The notes: a model not told the origin generated them from the sequence alone. DNA of 64,000 nt from Trichodelitschia bisporula (GCA_010356995.1 ML996693.1:744001-808000), one strand, 5' to 3'; positions 1-12,555 are shown, numbered from the stretch's first letter. Program-made: numbers and translations.

Positions 1-680
1 TGCTCTTCTCTTCTTCTTCTTCCTGATGTTGGCCATCAAGACAGTCCGCGCCCTGTCAACTTCGGCCATCTGATTCCCACCCCTTTGCCCTAGAGTGACA
101 TTTGAAGTGGTCGAAACAGACGCAGATGTATGATGAATACAATGGAAATACGGCAGAGTCGAGTAGGTTGGTTCTACAAATAGTCTTTGAATAATCAAAG
201 GCAGCAAAATGAGCTCAGCGGTCATTGCGTGAATCTGTTTCTGTCTATCGGGAGGTGCTGAGATCCATAGTCTTCGATAGAACCTATGCCTGACACACAG
301 GGTGGGCATGAGTCCAAGAAAACAGGTTAATTAGCTAAGGGGAAGAGGAACAGGCGACAACGGCCAGGCTATTGGAGAATCCAGAGTTGAGAGCTGTGTC
401 TGGAGTGGATGGGAAGTCTAGGAAGGTGTGACGTTTGCCAAGCTTAGGGGAAATGTCACCCCTCGGCGTGGGTTAGGTGGTCGTGGTAAATCAGGAGACC
501 CTTGCATCCACAGCAGCCCCACCCTTTGCGCAACGACCAACATCACCAGTAGAGAACAACATCGCTCCCAAAACACATTAGTGGCTGGTCTTATCTACAA
601 AAGAAGGACTTGACATCATCCAAAAGCAGACCTGTAACTCCCAATCCATCCTCACAGACCGTTAACCAAGTTCTCACTGA
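1..680. other. left-edge intergenic sequence
   Basis: No gene can be supported here. The first 25 bases are a pyrimidine-rich TTC-type tract. The only open frame (61 codons near 428-613) has no family resemblance. The stretch probably holds the 3' flank of the minus-strand gene that ends at 681. Confidence 0.5.
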
Positions 681-2502
681 CTAGACTCTCTCAACCGGCT
701 TTACTGGTTGTTGAAACGGATCAATCCTCTCCTCGTCATCATCCAGCTCATAACTTGGCCTCCTATCCGCACCCACGGCCCTGTCTGCAAGACTCCCAAA
801 TCTGTCTCCAGCCGGCGCATCCTTACTCTTCAGCTCCCAGCTCCCGACCCTCTCATGTCCTTTCTTAACATCTTCCGACACAATTCCTATTGGCGCTGCG
901 TTCTTGGGAATATTGAGATCAGTGTCGCTTGCTAACTTTGCCGACCCCTTGAAACCGCCCAAATCCGATCTGCGCCGCAAACCGCCGACCCGCCGTCGGA
1001 AGCGCACACCGCCTACCAACATCGCAAGCGCAAGCAAGAGGAGCAAAACGGCTAGCGTGACGCCTGCACCGAGAACGCCGGCAGCCTGTAGCGACAAGCC
1101 ATGCTTGCGGCTAGCGTCACTGGCGTTCGAGCCATCAGAGCCGGTGAACCCAGGGCAAAAGATTCTGGTCGAGGAGCAAAGGATACACCACCGGCTCACG
1201 TCCGAGAGCATGATGTCTTCGACTGCGGCGGCAAACTCTTTGAATTTCATGTTGATTCCTGACGGGCCGTTGTTGAACATTTGATACGTTTGAGCGGTTG
1301 GGTTGGGATTGGCATCGGTGGTGCTGCCGTTCGTGTAGAGGAAGCGGACCCAGAGACTGTCAGCATTGGGGTAATTGGCTCCATCTCCAGATCCAACTCC
1401 CGTGCTGTTGTTAATACTGAACAGCTCCAGCGCGATGGCGGAACCGAACGGCGGAATGAGCCGGAAGTTGGAGTTTATCGACGAGAGGTTCATCAGCGAA
1501 AACAGGGCTATCATGGGAGCGAAATCGCCGACAATGAGGTTGACCTTATTCTGATAACCTGCGTAAACCATATTGCTCGCAAAGAGACCGAGGACCTTCG
1601 CCGCAAGGGTTTGGCCGGCAATCGTGCGGATCCCATCCGAGCTGTTACCGTTCAGTTCCCACTGCTTCATCGATGCAAGGTTTGCCAGTTCATCCACGAC
1701 ACCTTTGAATTCGGCGCGAGAGAGAATGGCAGCAACGGTGTCGTTGTGGCGGTTCTGGTAGCTGACAAAATCGTAGATGTCAGTGGCGTAAGCGTAATCC
1801 CAGCCCGAAGGGTTCATGTCGTCCCCAAGTATCGCCCGGCCGATTGACTGATAAAAGTCGTGGGTCTGGTTTTGGATGTATGAAAATTGTATGGAGCTGG
1901 TGTAAGTACCACCGGACTCATAGTAGTTGTCACAATTGTCGTTACCAGCCACGAAGATGGAGTTCGGATCCAGCTCGCTCACAGCGTTGATGGACGGATA
2001 CTGGTAGCCATTGAGGGGATACTCGACATAGCTATTGTTGGCCACCAGTGAAGATGGATCTATGTACTTCGCCGTTCCATTGGGGAGTTGGAACGGAGGA
2101 TAAAAGCCTTGCATGAACGCGAGCGCCGAGGCAGTGGTGCTTTGAGTGTTTTCAGTCAAGACGTAAAGTTGCTGAGGACTGAGATGCCAGCTGGAGAGAC
2201 CGGCAATGACACCGGCGCCAACGAAGGGGTTGGTGTCGCCTGAAGTGATGTACCGCCTGCGGAGGAAAGAACCCTTCACCCTGAGCATTAGAAGATGATT
2301 CTTCTGCGGTGAGCTCAGTGCATACTAGGTTGTACATCTGCTGAGCTCCGAGAGAGGTGAGCTGGACGGGATCATCTGTACTGAGCGGAGTCCGATCGCC
2401 AACTCGAGCGAAGATTACAGTCGAGTGCACGGTAAAGACAGTTTGCGCGCTCACTCCCTCAAGCCACAAAAACACCAAAAGCGTGGCATATAGAGTCAAC
2501 AT
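681..2502 (-). CDS. membrane-anchored histidine-phosphatase-like protein, probably catalytically dead
   Basis: Two exons, minus strand: 2336-2502 and 681-2280 (intron 2281-2335, 55 nt). An alternative acceptor at 2257 gives a 79-nt intron with a better-spaced branch site. The protein is about 588 aa. The ATG at 2502 opens a signal peptide (MLTLYATLLVFLWLEGVSA). The upstream in-frame start at 2529 is TTG, so I did not use it. The body resembles fungal clade-2 histidine acid phosphatases: a motif-1 position ARVGDRTP, followed by VQLTSLGAQQM. The family active site is RHGxRTP plus a distal HD; here motif 1 has Val for His, and the distal site reads VGDFAPM. There are many N-glycosylation sequons. 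A Cys-rich segment precedes a hydrophobic helix at about residues 450-475, and then comes a basic, Ser-rich cytoplasmic tail. I infer a type I membrane protein acting as a sensor or binding protein rather than a phosphatase. Confidence 0.8.
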
Positions 2503-5500
2503 GTTTCTGCTGCACAAGCGTATCTGCAAATGCGGTTCTCGGGGTCAGATTTGGTTTGGCGGTTAGGTGTTAGGTGTTTAGCAGCACAAGTGAAGGGCGA
2601 CCACCAGAGGCTGGCTTCGAGGACGGAAAGCGTCAGAAAGCGAAGATGCGCGGGGTAGTGGGGCAGAACCGCATGGCCAGCCCTTAAGAAAGTCCTCCCT
2701 AGGGTTCATGGCAGGCCAAGCTATGATGGGCTTATGTGTGCCAGTAAGCAGATAGCAGACGCGCCTGTGTGGCTTTTTCCTTTATCGCATCATGGCGGGC
2801 GCGATGACTACAGTGCCGGGATGCAGCACTTTGCAGGTGGGGTAAATGCAGCTCGTGCTCAGCCGTCCAGCCTCTAATCTACAGACCTCCAACGAGGTTT
2901 CAACGAGGATGCTATTGGCCGAAGCTACCGCTGGAAGCTCCTGTTGTTCATTTTAGCTGAACAAAGTCCGTTTCCGCATCAACAGCATGCCGGATTTAAA
3001 GATGATACATGTGGAGAGTTACGGTACTCCGGATCTAAGCTCAAAAGAACGAGAGGTGGTGAAATTCCGGCAAATTCCCTAGCTGAGGTCCGCCGGTAAG
3101 GCTGTTGAGTGACAACCCCGCGCTTCGACTTATCGGCGCGCTATCGCTTACCCTGGACTTGGCCGCATTTGTCCAACCCATCAAGCAGTCGGTGCAGCTC
3201 CGAGGTCAACTGAGGAAAGGCGAATGGCTCCGAGTCTCGGAGTTTTGATGCAGGCCCCATTGTCCCAGGAATCAGATAGAGTACACTTTGGGTTGTGGAG
3301 GCTTTCATGTTCTGGCCGCAAGAACTCGGAGTTGCAGAAGTAAAGTATACTGGACAGCTTATGGGATATGTTGAGAGTGAGAGGCTGTCTGACTATCTGA
3401 GCGAAAATGCGGGAAGATGAAATTTGGGGCCTGGCAGCGCAAGGCGAAACTCCGGCTCGGCACCATAGTACGCTGGGCCGCAATGGCAGCAGCAAGAGTA
3501 TAGGCATCCGGGGCTGAGGTAATTCTGGCAGCCAAATCCTGTCAGTACGCCTTTGTACTGAGGTGAGGGGTCTATTTTGAGCCAGTTCACGTGGCGAACA
3601 TACACCTGGTCACCCGAACGCTGCCCCTTCATCATCAATTCAACAATGCTATCCGCATTGGAAGTCTGACTTTGATACCACCTTGGGAATTCACATGGTA
3701 TCACTGTGCTAATGCCGGAAGTTGGATGGGCTAGCCACGGCTTCAGAGGCATCTTACTGCAAGGGAAATGTACCCAAGAGCACCGGCAGATTGGCTATCC
3801 CTTCGGTCAGCGCTGTCAATTGCCGTAGCCATCAGGTCTGCGCTATCGCATGTCATTTCGCCGGATAATCCAGGGGCTACTCGAAAAAGCGGTTACGATG
3901 ATTTTGTCTTGAAGTGCTAGAGGTCACTCCGAGTAAAGTTTGGGTCGAAGAGCTACCTAAAAAGGTCGTGGCCTATGCCGTCCGCAAAGGCACCCAGATA
4001 GGGTGGCCACGGTTCTCTCGAGTATCCCTTAATCGCTCGCTGCTGTGCGATTCAACTTGCGCTGCTCGGTGCCAGTAGATAGGGAACTCGCTCTGAGAGC
4101 CCCCTTCATATCCATTAAGCTGCGCGTGCTCACGGATGCAAGTAGCCATTCCAAATGTACCATTTCTAGAATTGCGGCAGCGCGGTTGAATAAATCACAT
4201 TAACCACGTCTGTTTAAGAGAGGTTTACTGATTGGTACCAACGTACGGTGGTCTTTGGTACGCCATTTGGAGCCATGCTCATGGGCTGGGGGTAGTGGCT
4301 GGGAGTCGCAAATACCTTGGGAGCGCGGCGACATGCGGAGTTGCACAATGCGGGTGGAGATAGCAGCAGCGGGGCGGCGGAGGGCGTCGGCACAGGGCGC
4401 CCTGCGCAAACTCGTGGGACCCAAGGGACTGCGACCCATTGTTAGCAAACTGCTACTGGCATGTTCGACATCATCTGCTATGCGCAGGCGGACTTACTCC
4501 GACGCCTGTGGAATCTATGTGGTCGCACAGAAGCATGAGGCCGTTACGGAAAAGACGGGATGGGAACAAGAAAAGCGGGTGCAGAGGTCCCCTGCGTTTG
4601 GCGCGTGTAGTCCCTAAAAGCGGAAGGCTTATGGGCGATCGGGGTCTGAAGCGAAAGTTTGCAAATACCATGGCCGAAACCATGGAGAAAACCCCTGTCA
4701 TAAAGAGGCAGATGCGGGGCTGTGTGAGGAGTCGAAGTACCGTGGTGGGAATGCGATGCGGAGTACACGGGACGGGGGACCAAAAGGTACGCGGCTTGAT
4801 GTCAGACACGAGGATTGATGGTAAAGGAAACAGGGAAAACTGGCTTTTCTTTGGGTAGGGCAGAGGGCGCAGGTGTTGACGTGCGGCGGGCGCATACAAA
4901 AACCTCCAAGGGTCTGACGAGTTTGCCGATGTACCTTTTGATGCTGAGTTGAGATCGGGATTTGGAGTGCGATCAATGGGAGATTCGGAGCATGGAGCAC
5001 ATGGGAAAATGTAGGCGGCATGCGCAGCGACCAGGGATGTGATGGAGTTAGGAAGGGAGGGTGGCGCTGAGGTGGGAAAAGTGGGAAGAGCTGGGTGTGA
5101 GGGGAAGATATCGGATTGGTGAGATGGCGTTACTAGTGACAGAAGGCATCAGAAGTTTGCCCTCGTCTCCGTTTTGAGTACTGTAGAAATTGCCGGTAAT
5201 GATAATGACGAGCGGAAGTGGTTTTCTGGAAGATGCACATAGTACTACGTACCTGATAGAGTCTCTCAACAACACCGCTGAAGGGGTTTGATCAGGTGAA
5301 GGAGAAAGGAGGGAAGAACGAGGGCCTGGTTTGGAAGGAGAGCCAGTGCCCATTTGACCCGCGGGTAAGATATACCTTAATAAATGCCCTTTGGAAGAAG
5401 ACGTTCGAGGTCGTGGAGCGGGATACAGTGTACTCTGTACATCCGTACAATATACAACGTAGTAGGTTCGCTTGGTTCGGGGGCCATTGAAAGGCAGGAG

Positions 5501-8400
5501 GGGTTGTTGAGGACTGTGGACTAGAATTGCATCCGTAGTTCTAGACAGTTGCAGTGGTGACCTGGAAGCCAAAGGGCAGACCTGCAGAGCGCGAAGAAGA
5601 CCCTGCCATAAAGGGTCCTATCTGGGCCTTTTCCATGACAAAACGCCTCACTACCATCGTATGGCAAAACAACCGCACCAAAAACCTCCCCCCTCATCTT
5701 ACCTACCCCACCTGCGCCCTTTTTACCGCCCCTCCTCTCTCTACTGCTCGCTGCATCTCACCGACCAACCTCTGCCACATGTCTGCCACATCCATCATCC
5801 ATGCATGGAGCCCTGCATCTCGTCTTCGGATACGAAGCTTGCTCAGCGGGTTGGAGTACTACGTATCAAAGCCCCTCCATCTTCCGACTGTATAATTTCT
5901 CGTACCTCTCTATTCTGTCCCTGTCGGGTTCCTCATCTCGATGTGAAAAAAAAGCCTAAAATATTCTTCCCCAGTAATATGCAGAATGCTGCTCCACCAT
6001 CTATCGACGTCATCGGACGCTCCTGGCGGGGTGCTGATCCTTCCCCACCACAGGACTTTGGTGGGTCTCGAGGTTTCATACTTTCGTTCCCAGCACTCAT
6101 GAACGTGAAAAGCCGCGCGGAGCCGGCGAGTCCTCAGCGGTAACTCAGTTACTCGATAACATGATCAATTGGCGTACGTTGGCACGGTACAGTGCAGGAC
6201 CCGCTTGTTGTAAATCGCCATGACGTGTGATCTTCTTCGGCTCTTCACCTCGAAGTGCGCTCCTGGTCGGCTGCTCAAAATATGCAGCCAGTTTTATGAA
6301 GAAAGAGGCCGCGGTCTCGATCCAGCTATCCAACCTCGATTCCGGGCGGGATCTAACGCAAATCATAATTCTACCTTGGCCGAGACCCTTTCCTATACTC
6401 GTAATAATCGGCGGGTGAGCAGCAGGGGAAGCCCGGGGAGGGTTGGAAGGGGATCGAAGGGGACTAAGGGATCGCTCCGGACTCCGCGGCAGGGACTGGC
6501 GTTGCTGCATTGCATGTACGTACGGTAGCAAGAGACGTTCGGCCTTGTCGAATTATTCTAGTTTTGCCGAAGTTGCATTCATTCTGTCTGCCTGTAATCG
6601 AGTAGTTCTAGAGGTCACCGGCCGTTTGCAGTCACACGCGCCGTTGTTCCTTCCTCGGTGTAGGGCGCGAATAGTAGATGGGAAGCTGCACCGTCGCGGT
6701 ACAAACCGATCGATCGACCGATGAAGCAAAGGAGCTCGGTAGTCAACACTTTGGTTGGCGATCTGCGGCCCGGCAACTATTAAGCAGGAAACTACTCTGG
6801 AGAGAGGGTAGGGGCCTGAACCGGGGGTCTTCACGGGTCCTGAGGCCCAGGAGATTCATTCAGGGAACGCTGCAGGTAAGCAGAGGATGCATATTGTCCT
6901 CTTGTTTGAAGGGCAGTATCTGTTAGTTATATCTTCCATATGCGCCCCCGCTATGTATTGATCCACAACGGACCGACTGTTGTTCGTCGAATTTACGCAG
7001 TAGGCCAAGTGCGTGTCCGCCACTGATACCATTTGCAGGCTGAACGACTGCAGGGAAGCTGAAAATACTTCGACACTTCTATGCTAGAGCTAGTACTAGT
7101 GCCAAACTCTCCGCCATAGCAATGATGAACGCATATTCTGCGCTCAGTACCAAGATTGACGAGACGTCTACATGGGACCCACATCCCTTCATAGGGCCAC
7201 TAGTACTGTTCATCAGGGTCCCGAAAATGGAAGCGAGCCAAAAAACCTGAAGTTCAGGTCTGGCCCATCGGATGCCTAACAGCGATGGACTGGGGTCCGG
7301 ACTCCATTGGAAACTACGTTGTAATACCCAACGAGACAAGAGGTTACGCCTCAGGAACCCTCCAGTTCTAGAGACCGGACGCGGTGGTTGCTTCTAATTA
7401 GAGCGTCATTGAAGCGAACGGAGAAAGTGGCAGGCTCGCCGGAAGTTCGTGGGTCGGGTGGGTTGCGAAGCCGCGTCCTCTGGTCCCCCGGGGACTTATG
7501 CCTGATGGCTTTGGTGGAGTACGTTGCGCGTACCGTAGTAGTACTATCAAAAGCCTGTCCCGCAACACATGGGAAGGGGGAGACGAGGAGGCGTTGGTAT
7601 ACGATACAGAGTCGAATGATAAGTGGCTTGAGGGTTGTCAGCCTGGTCAGCCTCCCGCAGCTGGCAGTTTACCCCGCCATGGGGTCCATACAACTGACTA
7701 CGTATTTTGATAGTGCGCTTGAATATCTAGGGAGATAAGCAATAAGCGGCATTTGGCTTTCAGCGGTCCGTTGAAATATTACCAACTTACCCCGGGGCGG
7801 AACCATGCGTAGTACTTCTTGCACAGCAACAGATAGCTAGGGGTCGGACCAGGAGCACAGGGGGTGCTGCAGGATAGTCGCAAGCCGGGCCATCTTCTTA
7901 CCCAGGTCCAAAAAAGGTGGGTAACCTGGGGGCGGTCCCCCAGAACATGCGAATCTCGAGGGATGGCGCACCTGCACGGCCAAAACCCCATCTTTCCCTG
8001 ATCGCATCACTCTCTTCTCCCATATGCCATGATCGTTTAATGCCCTGCCGCTTCTAGCAGGCATACGGGGCCCCACTCGGGTGTTTTTCTTAAAAGCTGT
8101 GTTGATTCTCCCTCCCCTTTCCAAAGCCCTTTTGCTGCAGCTGTCCATGCACATATACCCCGACATATCCTCGCATTCCATTCCACACCGTCCTCCATTC
8201 TCAAGCCATCGCCCATTCAATCCGGTGTACGAACCGAGGACTGCCTCATCTCTCATTAGCCTTCAGTTTGGACCTGCATCGAAGGCAGCAGTTCCATTTC
8301 GTTGTTCCCTCTCAAAATCCACGTTGTCCGAATCCACCCAAAAAACAACGCCACCACTACCACGTTTCATTGCAGAAGAAAAGTCTAGGATTTCAAGAGT
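2503..8400. other. gene-poor intergenic block, 5.9 kb
   Basis: No conserved gene is recognisable. Open frames are short, mostly start at TTG or GTG, and lie on both strands without family motifs. Pyrimidine-rich stretches near 5680-5780 and 8100-8400 look like promoter or 5' UTR sequence, the second for the C2H2 gene downstream. Short palindromic words such as GTACTACGTA (near 5240 and 5860) and TAGTTCTAG (near 5535 and 6600) recur. Base composition looks mixed rather than AT-rich, so I see no heavy RIP signature. Confidence 0.45.
3393..3752 (-). CDS. small Cys-rich ORF, unrecognised
   Basis: This is a 119-codon frame with a true ATG at 3752. It has a Cys cluster near its C-terminus (GCLYSCCCHCGPAYYG) but no signal peptide and no family I recognise. 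It sits alone in the gene-poor block. It could equally be a chance open frame. I list it only because the Cys run and the start codon are better than those of its neighbours. Confidence 0.15.
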   Translation of the reverse strand: MPLKPWLAHPTSGISTVIPCEFPRWYQSQTSNADSIVELMMKGQRSGDQVYVRHVNWLKIDPSPQYKGVLTGFGCQNYLSPGCLYSCCCHCGPAYYGAEPEFRLALPGPKFHLPAFSLR

Positions 8401-9018
8401 ATGGAAGGTCGCAACTCACACGGCCGGCGAGTCTCGTTGTTGAATGATGCCGAGCAGACTGCGATTTTAAGTACAAGCGGATGCAGTGGTGCTGGCGGCA
8501 AAGGAAGTTGTGACAAAAGTATCAGCAGAGGAGACTTCTCTCTTTTGAGGTCCGTGCCCTTCCCTCTCTACCCTCCCCTCCTCTCTTCCCGCCTTCCTCC
8601 ACGCAAGCCACACCCCTCTGATGCACATTCGCACCCCTCCACCCACTCCTTCTCCCTTCCCTTCAAGCCTCAGCCACCTCAAAGCCACTTGTCCCCCCAA
8701 GAAAAGCGCCAAACCCCAACTCTGGGCGTTCGTCATCGTTCAACCACCCCACCTCCACAAAAATGTTATCCCCACCAAACAAATTCGTCCCAAGACGCTA
8801 ACCTCTCCATCTCGCTTCTCAGGTCTTCTTCAGAACATCACCGCATCGCCTCTTCGAACCATCGCGAACTACCACCCGCTCTGTCACTTATATCTATCTC
8901 TACTCCCAGACTGAGTCGGCACGATTCAAGTTCGACGGATGATACCACACCGTCGCCCTTGACTCCCTCCCCATCCATCGACCCTGCCAATTTCAGGGCG
9001 CTCCCTATCCACACCAAG

Positions 9019-10026
9019 ATGAACCATCACGGGCCCACCCCAGACTTCAGTCCTGGACGTGATGCAACATACGGTCTCCTCCAGTCTTCAGCGCTGCCGT
9101 GCGTCCTCTCCAACTCTCCACCTGCGCCCGACACATACTTCACGCCGAGGAAGACCATGTGTGACGCCCCTCTGGCCCAACAAGGCTTCTGCAGCTACCT
9201 CCCGCCGCTGCAAGTGAGGGACAATCGATCTTGCCCCTCTCCGACTATGGGTACAATGCCTTCTACCGCCGCAGTGCCAAAGCTGCCATCAAAGGGACAG
9301 AAGAGGACACAGTTTCCCTGTCCTCTTGCTCGGGAATACAATTGCCACGACCATTTCACCACTTCAGGTCATGCAGCTCGACATGCTAAACGCCACACGG
9401 GAAAAAAGGATGCCATCTGTCCAGAATGTGGCAAAGGCTTTACGCGCAAGGACAACATGGAGCAGCATCGCCGTACTCATCAAAATGGACGAGCGACTAG
9501 GACCTCATCATCTCCCCAACAGAAGTCGCCTCAGCCATCGGCACGATCGTCGCCGCCACAAAATCAAAGCGAGGTGAAGCCTCCTGTGCAGCAACTCCCA
9601 GTGCAACCTCCGTTGCCTCTCCCTGTCACACAAGCCGATACCATCCCTATCGATCCTTTGCTCACGTCGACCGAGTACTTCTCGCCTCAGCTGGCTCCCC
9701 AGCAGCTAGGCGCTCAGCAGCTGTACACACTGGCTCCCACTATCACAACCCCTCCGGGAGGGCAGACTTACATCCAAGGCCAGCAGTACTTCCCGCAGCC
9801 ATCAACTACATACAGCTACCCACCGCCTCCCGCTGTCGAAGAGCTGTCTTCCTATGGCTCAATGGTTGCACCTGACATGAATGGGTTGCAGACGCTTGCC
9901 CATGTTGCTTCCAACGATGGAGCAAACTACAGCTACGACGGCGGGAGCTACGGTGACACCGGACTCAACGGCGAAGTGTACCACGCCGATCCAGATCAGC
10001 CACAGAAGAAGCGTCGACGCGGTTAG
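9019..10026 (+). CDS. C2H2 zinc-finger transcription factor
   Basis: About 335 aa in a single exon. I place the start at the ATG at 9019 (MNHHGPTPDF). The frame is open upstream to an ATG at 8401, but that stretch is C/T-rich and reads as low-complexity Ser/Pro, more like a 5' UTR. Two adjacent fingers lie at about residues 100-155. The first has CPLAREYNC followed by FTTSGHAARHAKRH; the second is CPECGKGFTRKDNMEQHRRTH. The FTTSGH-ARH finger resembles yeast Nrg1/Nrg2-type repressors (family knowledge). The first finger has seven residues between its cysteines instead of the usual two to four. Downstream the protein is rich in Gln, Pro and Tyr and ends in a basic QPQKKRRRG tail that may be a nuclear signal. 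I infer nuclear DNA binding; targets are unknown. Confidence 0.8.
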   Translation: MNHHGPTPDFSPGRDATYGLLQSSALPCVLSNSPPAPDTYFTPRKTMCDAPLAQQGFCSYLPPLQVRDNRSCPSPTMGTMPSTAAVPKLPSKGQKRTQFPCPLAREYNCHDHFTTSGHAARHAKRHTGKKDAICPECGKGFTRKDNMEQHRRTHQNGRATRTSSSPQQKSPQPSARSSPPQNQSEVKPPVQQLPVQPPLPLPVTQADTIPIDPLLTSTEYFSPQLAPQQLGAQQLYTLAPTITTPPGGQTYIQGQQYFPQPSTTYSYPPPPAVEELSSYGSMVAPDMNGLQTLAHVASNDGANYSYDGGSYGDTGLNGEVYHADPDQPQKKRRRG

Positions 10027-12555
10027 CCGGGTACTGCGACTTCTCTGATAGCACTTTCCAAGAGTTCGGACTCTCGTACTCTGTTACATATTCTCTGGGA
10101 CACTAATAATGGGGTCATGGATTCAGGGCGCACGGAGGGTATGAGGGATGCTGTTTGCATCATTGGCGGAACATGGAATAGACGCATCGCCATCAAGGCT
10201 GGAAAAGTACGGTGTCATGGTTAGCCGGGGTGGAACTGTGCCGGTAAACGGCAATGTCGGCGTGAATGAATTTGTTACGCTTCGATTGTCTCCATTTATA
10301 CCTGTAGGCAGCTCATGGTTCGCTTTGCTCCTGAACAAAAAATTTCGGCAAGCTGGAATAGCATGCCTGATATTCCTGCTAGATACTCTTGCCGAGTACT
10401 CTCATCGGGGCGGGGAGCGATGCGCAGCTGCATTCGAGCCAGGCAACGAGAATAATCGAATCACTTAATGATGAAACTTGTATTGCGTGTCGTCTGGTGT
10501 GACTTGCACGTATCTCTGCACCAACCATGCAACCATCGTTTTCAGAAGTCTGACAGAAATGGGACGTGAAGTCGAGCGAAGCCCAGACCGTTCGGTACCG
10601 CAACTCTCCAATGATGCTACAATACCCCAGCGGCCGAAGATGGGAGCAAAGTCTCGAACCATTCTGGGTCGGTTCAAGGGGTACGTAATGCCTCAGGAGC
10701 TGGGCCCGTACTGAAGGCTAGAATGCTCGTGGCCTAGCGCATATTGGCCCTAATAATGACGCAGCGCTCACACGCCTGTACTACTACCGCAAACTTTTAG
10801 GTTCCACTTTAACCCCGCCTGGTGTTCGCGTGGGAGAGCTTGGGGGAGTAAAGGTCAGGGGTTTTCCGCTGACTGCAGTGTGTAGTTCACCCATCGAATA
10901 GTGCGGCGAGCAGAAGACTAGGCCTAGTGCGTAACGATAGGAACAGATGGGTCCGTTAGTCGCTCGGACACTACCGAAGCTTCCGATCTGGCTCGTGCCA
11001 GCAGCCGGAGCCAGTGGGCTAGACTACGCAGTAGTTCTAACATGAGGGTCGGCCGTCGGCGTCCGGCGGCCTGGGCTGAGATGATTCTGTTTAACCATAG
11101 GCCGCAGGCGCCAAGGTCACCGAAGATCAAGATTATATACGTTGGTAGCTGGGTGTGGAATTGGTGGGGATATGGCCGTTGTCACCGGATGAACGCTGGT
11201 GTTTCTGCTTGTCGTCTCATATGCCTCGTACCATGCTACGTAGTTCTAGTAGGCCAATGGGTTCGGTGCATGTTTGATGGTTCCGTTAGAGGGCGCGGAA
11301 CCGATGGGAAGAGGAAAAGGAGCGACTAGTAGTCGATCCTAGATTGCATGTTGTTACTGACATGCCAAAGCTTCACGGTCCCCTTGGGCGATCTCCTAAT
11401 CACCCCGCTTGACCGTGGCTCTCAACCCCGCCAATATCCGGGCCGTCTCTCCATCCGGGTTTTAATTTAGCCTTAGACCAGGCACGCTCGAGTTCATCAC
11501 CGCCTCACTCACCTTACCGTAAGGCTTACGCATGAACGCATGAACGCAATGCAAAGCCGAAATTCAACTGTCGTCTCAAAAACCCCAGCCACCATCGAAT
11601 CGATGGCCTTAATACGTCCATTAATTTTCGAATCTACGCCTTTGCAAGCTGACAAGTGACAGCCACAATCGCTCCCGTCCGGTTCAACCGATCCGCGTCT
11701 CAGGTGCCTGGCTCGACGTAACCGCAGCCGCGCATGCATATCCGCATCGCTTGTTTAAGCCGACGGCTAACTGCAAGTGTAGCATTGTCTTAATGCTTTA
11801 TTTTACGGTGGCTGTTTCTTCCAAGAGCACATACCTTGGACCACTGTTGAAGGTGCTATTTACAGCAGTCATTAGGACGACGTTTTGTCGGAGAGGGTTT
11901 CCCCCCAGTCGATTACCGTACGGTAGTCCCCCTGCTGTGCTGCATGGAGCTCCTAATGGCCGACCTTCTCTTACAATACCGGGTGTCGGCTTCGGTACTT
12001 GCAGCAGGTAGAGAGCAATGGAGGTATTTGCAGCCTTCCCATCCCCGGAGACGGCGTAAGCCACGCCCAGAGAGTGAAATATCAGCACGCCTTTCAGCAT
12101 ACCTTGTAACGAAGGAGCACTTCGCCCTTGGTCCTGGTTATCCACACCAGCTGTGCCCCAGACGTGGGTCTTTCGGTGCATTGCACGTTTGACTTGCCGT
12201 TTAGGGCGTTCTTGTTGAAGAATTCCTGCTCCCCCGGTGCCTATCCGTACAGGCCGATGGATATCTGGCGCCACCCCTGATAAGAAACGTCTCAGCCTGG
12301 AGTGTGGCACAGCAGACGAATTAACCTTTTGCTATCAGGCAGAGGATGGCAGGAGAGCTGGTGGTGGCTATGCTCTGCAGTTATCTGAGCTGATGCCGAC
12401 CCTGTGACCGCACATACAGTCTACAAATGCTGGACCGATTATAAGCATCTTCCGTCAACTGGTTTCGGCTCTCAGACCATTCTTGGAACTGATCTTTTAG
12501 ACTCGAGCCCATCTATTACCCCGTCACCAAGAAAAGAAACCGATACCCTTTGACA
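10027..12555. other. intergenic, 2.5 kb
   Basis: This stretch holds the 3' flank of the C2H2 gene and the promoter of the coiled-coil gene at 12556. I see no conserved gene. The only ORF worth listing is a weak minus-strand frame at 11798-12100. A short direct duplication (catgaacg twice) occurs near 11532-11545, and TAGTTCTA-like words occur near 11030 and 11237. Confidence 0.45.
11798..12100 (-). CDS. possible small secreted protein, unrecognised
   Basis: A 100-codon frame starts at an ATG at 12100. The first 17 residues (MLKGVLIFHSLGVAYAV) resemble a weak signal peptide. The rest has one Cys and no motif I know. The frame stays open further upstream, so the start is not forced. It may be a chance ORF; there is no supporting context. 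Confidence 0.18.
   Translation of the reverse strand: MLKGVLIFHSLGVAYAVSGDGKAANTSIALYLLQVPKPTPGIVREGRPLGAPCSTAGGLPYGNRLGGNPLRQNVVLMTAVNSTFNSGPRYVLLEETATVK

Noticed and set aside
5048-5572. 174-codon minus-strand frame
   Set aside because: It starts at TTG, is Ser/Pro-rich low complexity and has no motif; judged a chance frame in pyrimidine-rich DNA.
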